Below are positions 1 through 8,056 of a stretch of 64,000 nt of DNA, one piece after another (within the stretch, counting starts at the first letter, position 1; each line of letters opens with the position of its first letter). Location of the stretch: the NCBI RefSeq assembly GCF_003386235.1, contig NZ_QRDZ01000014.1, positions 62,001 to 126,000 of the forward strand, written 5' to 3'. A program made the position numbers and the translations under genes. Under the pieces are notes generated by a model. It was not told the DNA's origin. It made no database searches and was given only the letters and a program-made list of their open reading frames with translations. The DNA is from Cohnella phaseoli (lineage in GTDB: Bacteria > Bacillota > Bacilli > Paenibacillales > Paenibacillaceae).

Positions 1-2
1 AG

Positions 3-707
3 TATCTCGAGCATTTGGGTGATGTTATTAAATATGTGCAACAACCATTTGCAATTCCCTATACAACTGAAGGCGTAAATAGGACGTATTATCCTGATTA
101 CTGCGTATTATTCTCTGATGGCAAAACTGTAGTTGTTGAAATAAAACCAAGAAATCAAATGGGTCTGTTTGTTAATTTAAGAAAATGGGATAGTTTGCAA
201 AAGTTTTGTTCAAATAATGGTCATGGCTTTTTAATTATTGAAAAAACAAGAACGATAAATCACTATTTATCGCGCATTGTTGATCAAAGAAAAGTGGATG
301 CAATAATCAATGCAATCAATGATCATGATGTTTATTGGGATGAGTTTAAGAAAATTAAAGTTGAACATGCAATTGAATGGTATGACTTCGTGGCAATCGT
401 CATTCAAAATGATATCAAATGGACATTGGGGCCATTTAAATTAGAGACGATATCTGAACCAACGTATGAGTTCATAGCTAATAATAAAGTACTTCACTTT
501 CAAGAAAAGAGTTCTAGTGAGAACAATAACAAGAGTAATCACAAAAAGAAAAATGAGCCTTACGCACGTTGGTCCGTGGAAGAGGATGAACTACTAAAAA
601 CGAGGTTTGTATTAGAGAACAAAAGCATTAACGAAATGGCCATATTGCATAATAGGACATTAGGAGCGATAGAAGCTAGGTTAAGAAAACAAAAATTAAT
701 TGAATAG
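3..707 (+). CDS. TnsA-like PD-(D/E)XK nuclease with C-terminal SANT/Myb-like domain (5' truncated by window)
   Basis: The reading frame is already open at base 3 and enters with a leader ending LEHLGDV, so the true start lies left of the window. The N-terminal half carries a PD-(D/E)XK pattern (YYPDY, then VVVEIKP) typical of the TnsA endonuclease N-terminal domain. The last 55 residues (WSVEEDELL ... LGAIEARLRK) look like a SANT/Myb helix-turn-helix, joined by a Ser/Asn/Lys-rich linker. The likely role is a DNA-cutting enzyme steered by its own DNA-binding tail. No TnsB/TnsC gene is visible downstream, so it may be an orphan or may belong to a system lying to the left. The next gene follows after 12 bases and is probably co-transcribed. 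The family call is by motif only. Confidence 0.6.
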   Translation, partial: YLEHLGDVIKYVQQPFAIPYTTEGVNRTYYPDYCVLFSDGKTVVVEIKPRNQMGLFVNLRKWDSLQKFCSNNGHGFLIIEKTRTINHYLSRIVDQRKVDAIINAINDHDVYWDEFKKIKVEHAIEWYDFVAIVIQNDIKWTLGPFKLETISEPTYEFIANNKVLHFQEKSSSENNNKSNHKKKNEPYARWSVEEDELLKTRFVLENKSINEMAILHNRTLGAIEARLRKQKLIE

Positions 708-719
708 GGGGAATAGGAC

Positions 720-1439
720 TTGGAAGCGACTTCGCAGAACTTTTTTCAGAAATTATTAAAGAACTCTTTAAATCATATTAAGATAGACCAAGCTTCTAGT
801 GATTACGAAAATATGATGTTGGATCGAATCCATTCGCATATTGATGCAGTTCTAAAATTAATAGAGGATAATTTCTTTATTGAGGCCCCTATTATTTATC
901 GTGCAGCTATTGAGAGTGTGGCCAAACTTCACTACTTTGTGAACAACAAGCATCAGGTAACAATCACATATCCAGATTTTGAAATACCAATGGGAAAAGG
1001 ACCTAGCCCATCAGAGCTTATGAAGGAGCATAAGATATACCCGCTGTACCAATTATTATGTTCCTTTACTCATCCAGATACCCTTCCTTCATATCTCTCA
1101 GGGTGCGATTCAAAGATGAAAAGCAATATTTCTGTGTCATTACTTGTATTGTTTCAACAAATTGTCCTCGACATATTAACAAGTACATATGACATTAGAG
1201 ACTTTTTGAAGGTTGATGCAGAAGAGATTATGACTCATATGAGTGAACATCAAAAGAATCTTTATCTATATTTATTAGAGTTGAAGAGAATATTTCCTAA
1301 AGAGATGCTAAGTTTATTTCAATCGAATGCATTAGTACAAAGTAAATTTATCTCGGACAACCTGGAAGAGTTCAGTGAGTTCATTGAAAGTGATGAATTT
1401 AGCTTAGAGGAGCTACAAAAGCGTTTTGAAAAACCTTGA
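720..1439 (+). CDS. DUF5677-like protein of unknown function
   Basis: A 239-residue soluble, mostly helical protein. The TTG start is chosen because AGGGGGA sits 8 bases upstream, overlapping the stop of the preceding nuclease gene, so the two are probably translated together. The segment around residues 50-75 (PIIYRAAIESVAKLHYFV) resembles the central helix of the DUF5677 family, found in mobile and defence-type islands. No catalytic motif or membrane segment is visible. Function is unknown; its place directly behind a TnsA-like nuclease suggests an accessory role in the same system. Confidence 0.55.
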   Translation: MEATSQNFFQKLLKNSLNHIKIDQASSDYENMMLDRIHSHIDAVLKLIEDNFFIEAPIIYRAAIESVAKLHYFVNNKHQVTITYPDFEIPMGKGPSPSELMKEHKIYPLYQLLCSFTHPDTLPSYLSGCDSKMKSNISVSLLVLFQQIVLDILTSTYDIRDFLKVDAEEIMTHMSEHQKNLYLYLLELKRIFPKEMLSLFQSNALVQSKFISDNLEEFSEFIESDEFSLEELQKRFEKP

Positions 1440-1444
1440 TTAAG

Positions 1445-1478
1445 GAGACCAGCTTTTATTGGCTGGTCTCTTCGGTTA
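1445..1478 (+). terminator. Hairpin terminator after the TnsA-like/DUF5677 pair
   Basis: A perfect 9-bp inverted repeat, GAGACCAGC (1445-1453) and GCTGGTCTC (1462-1470), starts 5 bases after the stop codon. The T-run that follows is weak (TTCGGTTATT), so termination may be partial. Confidence 0.6.
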
Positions 1479-1650
1479 TTAAGTTATTTGTTAATGTGTA
1501 TAATGATTGGCAAGTTCCACTCAATCCCCAGTACATAGATCCATTCACATGATACTTGGATTGGGGGACAACTTGACCAAACTCAACAAGAATTTTATAT
1601 GTAAGGTTAGAGATTGAATACAAGTTATTATCTGTTCTGAGTAGTACTTC
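1456..1650 (-). pseudogene. Possible C-terminal gene fragment, unrecognised
   Basis: On the minus strand 64 codons stay open, bounded upstream by an in-frame TAG and lacking a convincing start. The translation is protein-like (contains NNLYSISNLTYKILVEFGQ and YHVNGSMYWGLSG), which suggests the tail of a decayed beta-rich protein. It ends inside the terminator hairpin of the plus-strand genes. No family was recognised, and it could be chance. Confidence 0.25.
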
Positions 1651-1862
1651 CTATCGTTTTTTTGTAAACATACGAATAATTATACTACTTGATTTGATTG
1701 AATTGAGGTGAAATAATTGAAAATTAACAATGAAATTGCTCGGCATATTCGATTGTTCCATTACTTAACAGGTCATTTGAAAACTTGATTATTAAACTGG
1801 ATTTTAGTCAATTAGATTAAAAACTATGAGAGTTTGTTGTTGTAATATATTTAATAGATTAA

Positions 1863-2110
1863 ATGCTCACAGGCGAGATTCGCAACAAGGTTGATAAAAT
1901 GTAGACGGATATAGAGCAGCTTACATACCTTATGTTTAACCGCTCAATGACGAGAAGGAATTGGAGAACGAGAGCATTGAAGCTTTGGGCGGATTGGCAC
2001 CAAAGTTGTTCCCTCAAGACGGGCAAGGGCAGATGATGCGCTGGAGCAAGTTCAAGACGAAGGATCCGCGTGACATTTTTGATATCTTAGGCACGTAAGT
2101 GTTTCCTTTT
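1863..2110 (+). pseudogene. Degenerate type I restriction methyltransferase (HsdM) N-terminal remnant
   Basis: The frame starts MLTGEIRNKVDKM and meets TAG where HsdM proteins of this subgroup normally have a Trp codon. It then reads TDI-EQLTYLMF, matching the HsdM N-terminal helical bundle with a piece deleted. After a frame change it continues DEKELENE and KLFPQDGQGQMMRWSKFKTK, followed by DPRDIFDILGT, a TAA stop and VFPFFK. Read through the stops, this is the usual HsdM N-terminal order. At least two nonsense codons and internal deletions are visible, and the whole SAM-binding domain is missing. The sequence runs directly into an HsdS-like remnant. Confidence 0.6.
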
Positions 2111-2395
2111 TTCAAAGGCAGGAATATGAGGCAATCTCCAGGATCGTCTACCTATAATCAAGAGAAAAATGGGAGCCCTTTTTATCAAGGAAATGCGGAC
2201 TTTGGAGTAATACACCCACAGACGCGGTATTATTGTAGTCAACCTACTAAAATTGCAGAGAATGAGGATATTTTGCTTTTAGTTAGATCTCCAATCGGTG
2301 CATTAAATATTGCTACTGAAACTTTCTGTATCGGTCGTGGATTAACTGCGATTAGAGTTAATAAGGGAATGGCAACAACCGGTGTATGCGGATGA
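2099..2395 (+). pseudogene. Type I restriction specificity subunit (HsdS) fragment
   Basis: An open stretch of 98 codons in which residues 30-90 match the target-recognition domain pattern of HsdS: FYQGNADFG, then ENEDILLLVRSPIGALNIA, then CIGRGLTAIRVNKG. A full HsdS is about 400 residues; here only part of one recognition domain survives. Its first codons (VFPFFK) belong to the preceding HsdM remnant, so the two genes are fused by deletion. No function is expected. Confidence 0.65.
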
Positions 2396-2847
2396 AGGCC
2401 AACGATTTCGTACAGTGGTAAATGGCTTTCTGGTTTCCAACTTTCTTTCTATGGAAATTTCCGGTGGTTCCAGACTTTTTACTTTTCTTGTTTATCACGT
2501 ACCGCGAAAAACCCAATAGAATCATCAAAATTAGTTCCACACTTTTTTATCACCTGACAGGATTAAAGTTGTGTACAGAATGTTATTAGTTGTGGTCTAA
2601 GTTTGTTTGAATATTACTAGATGATGAAACGTCAAAACTCTTAGAGGTAACCCACAGTGAGGGTTACCTCTTTCCTTAGGAGAATTTTCAAATGGAGCTC
2701 GTAACTTCATATTCAGGCTTGGGCTTATGAGCCATCTCGATCCGGCCGATGCAGAAGTGTTGAAGGTGAATTCAGCAGGACATAACCGCATCGACTAACC
2801 GCTAGCTTCCTCTCCCGAGGAGGAATATAGTATTTTTTGTCGAAAAT
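2396..2847. other. Gene-poor stretch with short coding debris
   Basis: No convincing gene. It holds one strong terminator-like hairpin (listed separately). A short open tail also ends at 2798 (reading MSHLDPADAEVLKVNSAGHN, then a stop), which may be the C-terminus of a deleted gene. An AGGAGGA motif at 2818-2824 lies 24 bases before the next start, too far to be its binding site. Confidence 0.4.
2644..2677 (+). terminator. Strong hairpin terminator
   Basis: A perfect 10-bp inverted repeat GAGGTAACCC (2644-2653) / GGGTTACCTC (2661-2670), followed by TTTCCTT. It is isolated from any intact upstream gene, so it is probably what is left of a deleted transcription unit. Confidence 0.65.
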
Positions 2848-3270
2848 ATGCTTATGATAACCAAAAGAAGAATTTTTTTCACAGTCGGCTGCTTTTTCCT
2901 AATCTTAACGGCAATGCGAATCATATGGATACTTTTTCAAACTACTCCTGATCATCTTAATGCCATTAAGGGTGAATTGGATTTACGAAATTGGGACTTC
3001 ACGGACAATCGTACGTTATCACTCGATGGGCAATGGGAGTTTTATCCTCGTGTATTGCTTCAACAGAAGAACAATAGCGAGCACTTCATCCCCGATGATA
3101 AAGTGTTCATTGATGTGCCGGGAACCTGGAACAACGCTATAGATGACGATAAAAATCCAACCTTCGGTTACGGAAGCTACCGTTTACGGCTCCTGATCCA
3201 TCCTGATAAAGACCAATTGATTATGATTGAAGCAGGCCCTCCCGGCGCCTGCTTCAATTCGTTGAAGTAA
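2848..3270 (+). pseudogene. Truncated 7TMR-DISM type membrane sensor (N-terminal part only)
   Basis: The 140 codons encode a signal-anchor helix (residues 8-30) followed by the start of a 7TMR-DISMED2 extracellular domain: GELDLRNWDF, LSLDGQWEFYPRVLL, VPGTWNN, GYGSYRLRLLIHP. In the full family this precedes seven membrane helices and a kinase or cyclase output of several hundred residues. Here the frame ends soon after a GC-rich hairpin (3229-3255) and nothing downstream resembles the missing part. It is therefore a truncated, probably inactive gene. A gene with a similar N-terminus begins at the right edge of the window (63848). Confidence 0.6.
3229..3255 (+). repeat. Perfect hairpin at the truncation point of the sensor remnant
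   Basis: GAAGCAGGC (3229-3237) and GCCTGCTTC (3247-3255) form a 9-bp stem with a 9-base loop, within the last codons of the truncated sensor. It is followed by TAACGGGCAGGATAGTTCAAT (3269-3289), which resembles the start of the intergenic repeat found three more times downstream. It marks the breakpoint where the repeat sequence begins. Confidence 0.5.
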
Positions 3271-3358
3271 CGGGCAGGATAGTTCAATCACTTCACGAAT
3301 AAACATATAAAATTACGAACTTCGTTTATAAGTCGATCGAAGATTGGGGGGAAATTTC

Positions 3359-3745
3359 TTGAATGATTTAAGTAAGTCTTTAGAGGAAATCGATGGAGAA
3401 AATTGGGGTGATCCTGATTCGGGAGAAACAGGATTGATCAGAAAGTGTCTTGCATTAAGAAAAAAACCTTTGAAGGATTTTACAAATGATGATCTTACCA
3501 GGATGATACTACAGCAAATTGCTCTTGAATACCTTGTACCAATTGCCATTAATAGATTGTATAATAACCCATTGAACTCTGGGGATTATTACAGGGGAGA
3601 TCTATTATGCTCTTTATTACAAATAAACAAAGAATTTTGGTTAGAGTGCCCAGATCTACAACATGGGTTAGATGTTGTACTGGATGACTTAAATGATGCT
3701 GTAGAAACAGTGAATGAATTTCTTGCCAAATATAAAGAGACATAA
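3359..3745 (+). CDS. CdiI-type contact-dependent inhibition immunity protein
   Basis: A 128-residue acidic protein. The TTG at 3359 is preferred because GGGGGGAAA lies 6 bases upstream. The pattern ENWGDPDSG, KCLALRKKPLKDFTNDDL, ALEYLVPIA, GDYYRGDLLCSLL and FWLECPDL matches the CdiI_2-type immunity family, which neutralises polymorphic or contact-dependent toxins in the cytoplasm. No cognate toxin gene is next to it. It lies in a run of small genes separated by repeated hairpins and looks like an orphan immunity gene. Confidence 0.65.
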   Translation: MNDLSKSLEEIDGENWGDPDSGETGLIRKCLALRKKPLKDFTNDDLTRMILQQIALEYLVPIAINRLYNNPLNSGDYYRGDLLCSLLQINKEFWLECPDLQHGLDVVLDDLNDAVETVNEFLAKYKET

Positions 3746-3837
3746 ATCATTGTAAAGGTTAGCAATGAAATCCACCTCTATTTATTCACTTTTGATCATT
3801 CGACCTCTCTGCCTAAGGCATATTTCATTGAACTAAA

Positions 3838-3912
3838 GGGAAACTATAGCTCAATGATGACGACGGCAGCCGGCCAGAACGATCGGCTGCCGTTGTTGTG
3901 CTAACGGGCAGA
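3838..3912 (+). repeat. Intergenic hairpin repeat, copy 1
   Basis: A GGGAAACTATAGCTCAATGA leader is followed by a stem built on CGGCAGCCG (3862-3870) and CGGCTGCCG (3886-3894), then GCTAACGGG. It shares layout and wording with copies at 4097-4160 and 4739-4822. It could act as a terminator for the upstream immunity gene, or as a mobile intergenic repeat. Confidence 0.55.
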
Positions 3913-3974
3913 TTGCTTCAACAGGAAAACGACATTATAATAAAAATACATAAAAAGGTACTGGAGGAATTTTT

Positions 3975-4079
3975 ATGTCATTCAATTGGAGTAACGCTAT
4001 AATTCAGCTAATAGCAATCGGATTCTTTGGATTCATTATCTATATGTTGTATCTGGTAATAAAAAAACTAAAAAAGTAG
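3975..4079 (+). CDS. Small single-helix membrane protein (34 aa)
   Basis: The start ATG at 3975 is preceded by CTGGAGGAA at an 8-base distance, a strong ribosome binding site. The product has one hydrophobic helix (about residues 9-29) and a basic tail ending IKKLKK. It resembles the tiny membrane proteins found beside immunity or toxin genes in Bacilli, but no family was recognised. Function is unknown. It lies between two copies of the intergenic hairpin repeat. Confidence 0.5.
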   Translation: MSFNWSNAIIQLIAIGFFGFIIYMLYLVIKKLKK

Positions 4080-4096
4080 TAGCTTGTATTATTACG

Positions 4097-4160
4097 CTAA
4101 CTGGGAACGATAGCACAATGATAACAGGCTGCTGACATCGGCAGCCTGTTCCGCTAACGG
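4097..4160 (+). repeat. Intergenic hairpin repeat, copy 2
   Basis: TAACTGGGAACGATAGCACA is followed by AATGATAACAGGCTGC, a short loop, GGCAGCCTGTT and CGCTAACGGG. The stem is ACAGGCTGC / GGCAGCCTGT. It has the same order as copies 1 and 3. Confidence 0.55.
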
Positions 4161-4229
4161 GTAGTTTTCTTTTATTCCTGTAGATAGAAGACCCATTTCT
4201 ACACAAAGGGCGAATAAGGAGCGGAAAGC

Positions 4230-4664
4230 TTGATTAAGCCGATATTGAAGAATCTTATCATTACTGGAAACCCCAATATATATGGAAAATTACAATTTAC
4301 AGAAACAGAAGATATTGGGGATGATTTTTATTTATCAGGAACAGCATGTATCGGAACAGAAGACTCTGAAGGAGAAGATAATTTTGATTTTGGAATTATT
4401 ACTCCAAAAGCGTTAGAAAGAGAATTGAGAAACGAAAAAATAGTTCTGGGAATGCAGTACTTTATTGTAGATAAGTTAGATTTTGAATTGATTATTGGAA
4501 AGATTAATCAAATCCTATCGAAGCAACAAGGTGAGACTTGGAAACAGGTTGCTGAATCACTCAGCCCTTATTTTCGATGGGAGTATACTGATTCTACACA
4601 ATTAGATTTAGTCGGATTATTGGAAATGATTAAACATTCAAAGAAAAACAGGGAAGACAGTTGA
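4230..4664 (+). CDS. Imm8-like immunity protein
   Basis: A 144-residue protein with the pattern of the Imm8 family: SGTACIGTEDSEGEDNFDF, then ITPKALERE, GMQYFIVDKLDFELI and GETWKQVAESL. Family members are cytoplasmic immunity proteins of polymorphic toxin systems. The TTG start has AAGGAG upstream at a usual distance. No toxin gene is adjacent, only the hairpin repeats and other small genes, so it fits an orphan immunity array. Confidence 0.65.
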   Translation: MIKPILKNLIITGNPNIYGKLQFTETEDIGDDFYLSGTACIGTEDSEGEDNFDFGIITPKALERELRNEKIVLGMQYFIVDKLDFELIIGKINQILSKQQGETWKQVAESLSPYFRWEYTDSTQLDLVGLLEMIKHSKKNREDS

Positions 4665-4738
4665 TGAAATAAATTGTATAACAATTTTAGTTTATGAACA
4701 GTAAGCTAACAACTATTAGTTGGAAACTTAATGATTCT

Positions 4739-4822
4739 AACGGGGAACGTTAGTTGAATGACAACAGCGGCAGTCTAAGACTTTACTTTTCAAGTCTTGG
4801 TCCGCCGCTGCTGCTATTAATG
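4739..4822 (+). repeat. Intergenic hairpin repeat, copy 3
   Basis: ACGGGGAACGTTAGTTGAAT leads into GACAACAGCGGCAG, an inner stem AAGACTT / AAGTCTT and an outer closing arm CCGCCGCTGCTG. It is the longest of the three clear copies and follows the Imm8-like gene. Confidence 0.55.
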
Positions 4823-5262
4823 GATCTTTTTTCAATTGCTGACGAAAAAACCGTGTTAAATCAAAGACTCCAGTCTAATACTTTCTTTTCTTCTGACAGC
4901 GGCCGCGCTGCGGTCAGGAGAAAACTGATGTGATAGTTCTGCGCCCATAATAGGAGGGAGGTATATAGGCGCTCCTGATTCTCCGAGTGAAGCACTGCTT
5001 CGTGTTTGGTGCTGCGACGTCGACGGCCCGCACGATCAACTGCTGCTCTCTTGATACTCTGAGTAGAGATTGGTTTTTCTATCGGAGCTCCGGTGCCGGC
5101 GAACAGCAGATCAAGATGCAACTCGATTGGTTCTCCTGGTTTAGCGAACTCGCGCTTTGCTCGCCGCTAAGACAGCCAGGGCTCGAGCAGTTCAGTTAGG
5201 GGGGATTGATAAGCTAATCAGGCATAAGCGAATATAAACGCAAGGGACAGTCGCCTTCAATC
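4823..5262. other. GC-richer non-coding or eroded stretch
   Basis: Composition is visibly richer in G and C than both flanks. Short frames exist on both strands, but none has a start with a ribosome binding site or a recognisable motif. An inverted repeat (CTGACAGCGGCCGCGCTG region, 4895-4920) is the only structure seen. It may be debris of a deleted gene, possibly a toxin module ahead of the HNH gene. Confidence 0.3.
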
Positions 5263-5646
5263 ATGGCAAATATCGCAGGAAGAAAAAGAAATGACGCCTT
5301 GACAAGGTTGTTGGCGGATCGGACAAATCTTACACCAAGCATGTTTAAGGAGATTGCAAAAAAGTATTTCAAAAATTGCTGCGCTTATTGTAACGATGAC
5401 CAGAAGCCCCTAACTAAAGAGCATGTGGTTACTAATAAGGATTTTGGAACACTTGAGCCTAACAACGTAATCCCTTGCTGCCGGGAATGTAACGATGACA
5501 AGCGTGAAAGAGATTGGCGCGAGTATGCGAAAGAAAAGGGAAGCCGGTTCATTAAACAAATTGAGGCAAGGATTTTGGGATATAAGCCGCTCGATCTTGA
5601 AGAACTCCGAAATAGACCTGATCCTTATATAAAGGTGTCAGACTGA
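5263..5646 (+). CDS. HNH endonuclease
   Basis: A 127-residue protein with a complete HNH motif set: CCAYCNDD (first Cys pair), KEHVVTNKDFG (catalytic His region), NNVIPCCRECNDDKR (Asn/His position and second Cys pair). Such proteins bind one zinc by the four cysteines and nick or cut DNA with a second metal. The ribosome binding site before ATG 5263 is weak (AAGGGA). In this small-gene region it could be a stand-alone nuclease or a toxin domain that has lost its delivery part. Confidence 0.7.
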   Translation: MANIAGRKRNDALTRLLADRTNLTPSMFKEIAKKYFKNCCAYCNDDQKPLTKEHVVTNKDFGTLEPNNVIPCCRECNDDKRERDWREYAKEKGSRFIKQIEARILGYKPLDLEELRNRPDPYIKVSD

Positions 5647-5868
5647 TAATTAAGTGTTAGAATTGGAAAATAAAAGGTTTCCACTGACTGTACTTAGTTA
5701 AGTTTACAGGCAAGAGCGCGTGGAGGTAGCCGACGTGTTTTGAACTATGGGTTGGAGTATAAAAGGTAAAAAAGCGAAGAGGGTAATCGTTTAACTACTC
5801 TGCGTATACACTAGGATGACGGATTTATGAAGTACGCAAATGAGACTTTAGCTATTAGGAGGGATAAC

Positions 5869-6306
5869 ATGAAAAAGACAATTTGGTTCCTTTCACTTGT
5901 TGTTGTTCTCCTTTGCAGTGGCCTCGCTTATTCGATTCGATTGAATGTAATGAACAAAGATGATGACCTTCAAGGAATTGTTCTTAGAAAATTCGATCAA
6001 ACTGCTTTGAACAGAATGAATATACTTTATGAAAGATTTTTGGATAATAAAGATGATTACTTAATGATAATAGGACCTAGTATAGACACTGGGCCAGTAA
6101 TAACTAACATCAATTCAAACGGCAAGGAAATTGTATGGATAAACGATACATCCAGAGATGTATACACGAATGGAGCAGTAGAAGTTTATAAATGTAATAA
6201 ATTGAATAGAGTGGAGGAGGACGAAAGAACAGTCTTTTCAGTTTCAAATTGTGAGGGGTATTTAGAAAATGATTTAAAGGGATCGATTGTATTTCCAAAT
6301 AAATAG
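5869..6306 (+). CDS. DUF4362-like secreted or lipid-exposed protein
   Basis: The start ATG 5869 follows TAGGAGGG by 5 bases; an upstream in-frame ATG has no binding site. The 145-residue product has a signal peptide or N-terminal anchor (MKKTIWFLSLVVVLLCSG) and then a small domain. Its IVWINDTSRDVYTNG, VEVYKCNKL and FSVSNCEGY segments resemble the DUF4362 family of Bacilli, with two cysteines that could pair. It acts outside the membrane; the biochemical role is unknown. A bidirectional terminator follows. Confidence 0.5.
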   Translation: MKKTIWFLSLVVVLLCSGLAYSIRLNVMNKDDDLQGIVLRKFDQTALNRMNILYERFLDNKDDYLMIIGPSIDTGPVITNINSNGKEIVWINDTSRDVYTNGAVEVYKCNKLNRVEEDERTVFSVSNCEGYLENDLKGSIVFPNK

Positions 6307-6365
6307 AAAAGAAAAGTAATCGAGAGAGTAATTACATAACACAACGTTTATCTTGTCTTCAAAAG

Positions 6366-6392
6366 AAAAAGCCGCGTAATCGCGGCCTTTTC
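6366..6392. terminator. Bidirectional terminator between convergent genes
   Basis: AAAAA-GCCGCG (6371-6376), loop TAAT, CGCGGC (6381-6386)-CTTTTCTT. The A-run and T-run on the two sides make it work on both strands, ending the DUF4362-like gene and the convergent secreted-protein gene. Confidence 0.8.
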
Positions 6393-6400
6393 TTACAATG

Positions 6401-7033
6401 TTATTTGACATCCTTGATTATCCTCTTTACTTCATCATAAGATTTATTATCCAAATTCGAAAATTCTTTGGTGCTGTTAAACATCGGTTTGACTATATTT
6501 TCCGGATCGACTTTTAAATAACCTGCGATTGGATGCACGTCGATAAACCTGTCTATTGTCTTGTTGAAAGCCAAGTTAAAGATAAATTGATCGCCGATGT
6601 TCATTTCTGGACGGAGGCTTATTCCATCTTCCGTTATATACATTGTGATTTCCTGATAATCAAGCTGTCCCTTTATTACATCCGACACCTTAATGGTATA
6701 GTTTATACCCGAACGGATATGAGTGGGATTTCCGCCCTGCGCTTCAACTGCTGCTCTTTCCGGACTTCCTTCCAACAGTTGAATTTCTTCTTGAACATTG
6801 TCAGCTTTAATAATTGTTCCTTTGACAATCAATGTTGAATGATCAACTAATTCTTTCAAATCCTTGGGATCCGTTATTTGGATTAATCTTCCGCTTGTGG
6901 TTTCAACGATTCGAGGTTTTACAGGGGACTCTTCTGCCGCCATACTTTTAGTATCTGTCAGCTCACCGCTGCTATAAACAGTGATGGCCAATGCCACAAA
7001 TGCCGCACAGACTATTAAAATATATCTTTTCAT
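6401..7033 (-). CDS. Secreted protein of unknown function, partner of the matrixin-like protease
   Basis: A 210-residue protein with a signal peptide (MKRYILIVCAAFVALAITVYSSG). After it come a charged stretch and a beta-rich domain (STLIVKGTIIKADNV ... YTIKVSDVIKGQLDYQEITMYI ... GDQFIFNLAF). This layout is common in exported proteins of Bacilli that accompany secreted metalloproteases. It starts 22 bases after the stop of the upstream protease gene on the same strand, so it is likely in one operon. No catalytic motif is visible. An inhibitor, chaperone or independent surface protein are all possible. Confidence 0.6.
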   Translation of the reverse strand: MKRYILIVCAAFVALAITVYSSGELTDTKSMAAEESPVKPRIVETTSGRLIQITDPKDLKELVDHSTLIVKGTIIKADNVQEEIQLLEGSPERAAVEAQGGNPTHIRSGINYTIKVSDVIKGQLDYQEITMYITEDGISLRPEMNIGDQFIFNLAFNKTIDRFIDVHPIAGYLKVDPENIVKPMFNSTKEFSNLDNKSYDEVKRIIKDVK

Positions 7034-7055
7034 TCGGCCTCTTCCTTTCTTTTGA

Positions 7056-7742
7056 TTAGTATCCGTACATGTTCTTCACATCATTTACTTCATGAGTCTG
7101 AGGTGAGTAACTTAGTCCTAAGCCAAAATAATCATAACTCATTATTGAAGGATCCGTACTCGTATTAGCCGGTGAATATTGGGGTAAATGAGAATGACCT
7201 AGAGCAAGAACATGCCCGAGCTCGTGGCTCATAGTAAACCGATAAGTAAATGCAGTGGTAGAACTAGGGCTTGGATTTAAATAAATGTTTGCTCCTTTGA
7301 TCTGTTTGGTCGAAGCATTTGCTGTAGCGTAGGAATTAATAGCTGAACCATTTGTATCATATAATTCCGTAACTCCTAAGGTTTCCGAAAATGGCCCATC
7401 TGGGTACATTGCATCCCAATATTGCTGAGTGGTAGTAACCATATAAGTGTTTGGTACTGGAGTTGTGGTAGTAGTCGTAAATTCTCCAGGAACTGAGGAA
7501 GAGTGCCACGCCGTACGGGCATCCTCAAAATAGGTTGCCCAAGATCCGGTAAGGCTTTGTTTATTTATCAAGACTTTCAGACGGCCAGTGGTCGTGTTTT
7601 TTGGAGTCCATCTAAGTGGAAGCGTGGTGATGGTCGAGCCGCTTTGTGTAAAATACATTTCGTGGGCAAGGGCATTTGTACTTGTTAAGAACGCAAAGAG
7701 TGTGAACATAGTTAGCAAAATAGATATTTTCTTTTTCATCAT
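7056..7742 (-). CDS. Secreted matrixin-like zinc metalloprotease
   Basis: A 228-residue protein with a signal peptide ending near ALAHE. The zinc-binding consensus HELGHVLALGH is complete (HExxHxxGxxH), and a Met-turn (SIMSYDY) follows 21 residues later, as in matrixin and other metzincin proteases. The enzyme would cut proteins outside the cell. The start is supported by AAGGAAG upstream on the minus strand. It heads a two-gene unit with the secreted protein at 6401-7033. Confidence 0.8.
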   Translation of the reverse strand: MMKKKISILLTMFTLFAFLTSTNALAHEMYFTQSGSTITTLPLRWTPKNTTTGRLKVLINKQSLTGSWATYFEDARTAWHSSSVPGEFTTTTTTPVPNTYMVTTTQQYWDAMYPDGPFSETLGVTELYDTNGSAINSYATANASTKQIKGANIYLNPSPSSTTAFTYRFTMSHELGHVLALGHSHLPQYSPANTSTDPSIMSYDYFGLGLSYSPQTHEVNDVKNMYGY

Positions 7743-8056
7743 AAGAACACTTCCTTTGCCTTAATAGTTAATAAATGAATTGGGTTCAACCATACCTTTC
7801 AAACGGAATTTTAGTGCTGCACTTTTGATTATTAGCGAAACAGAAGAGCGTTCAAGGCCTATGACCTCATCTTTATCACCCCCCCTGCAATAGAGTTGTA
7901 TTATTCACCTTATATGGTATATGATCCCTTTTTATTTGGATATAGTTCGTTGGAATTATTTATTATAAATATAAAATTAAGGTGTTAATTAGAGAGTGAA
8001 GTTGCAGGATGAACTGGACACACCAACGCTTTACCTCTTTGTAGAGTTCCTGAAAC
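7743..8056. other. AT-rich intergenic region
   Basis: Upstream region of the protease gene on the minus strand; AT-rich with several TATAAT-like words. A CAGGGGGGGTGAT motif on the minus strand sits before a three-codon frame only. No gene, repeat or clear operator was seen. Confidence 0.35.

Noticed and set aside
4987..5199. Short Cys/Ser-rich frame ahead of the HNH gene, considered as a toxin or peptide gene
   Set aside because: No binding site and no recognised motif; the surrounding DNA looks eroded and both strands offer similar frames.
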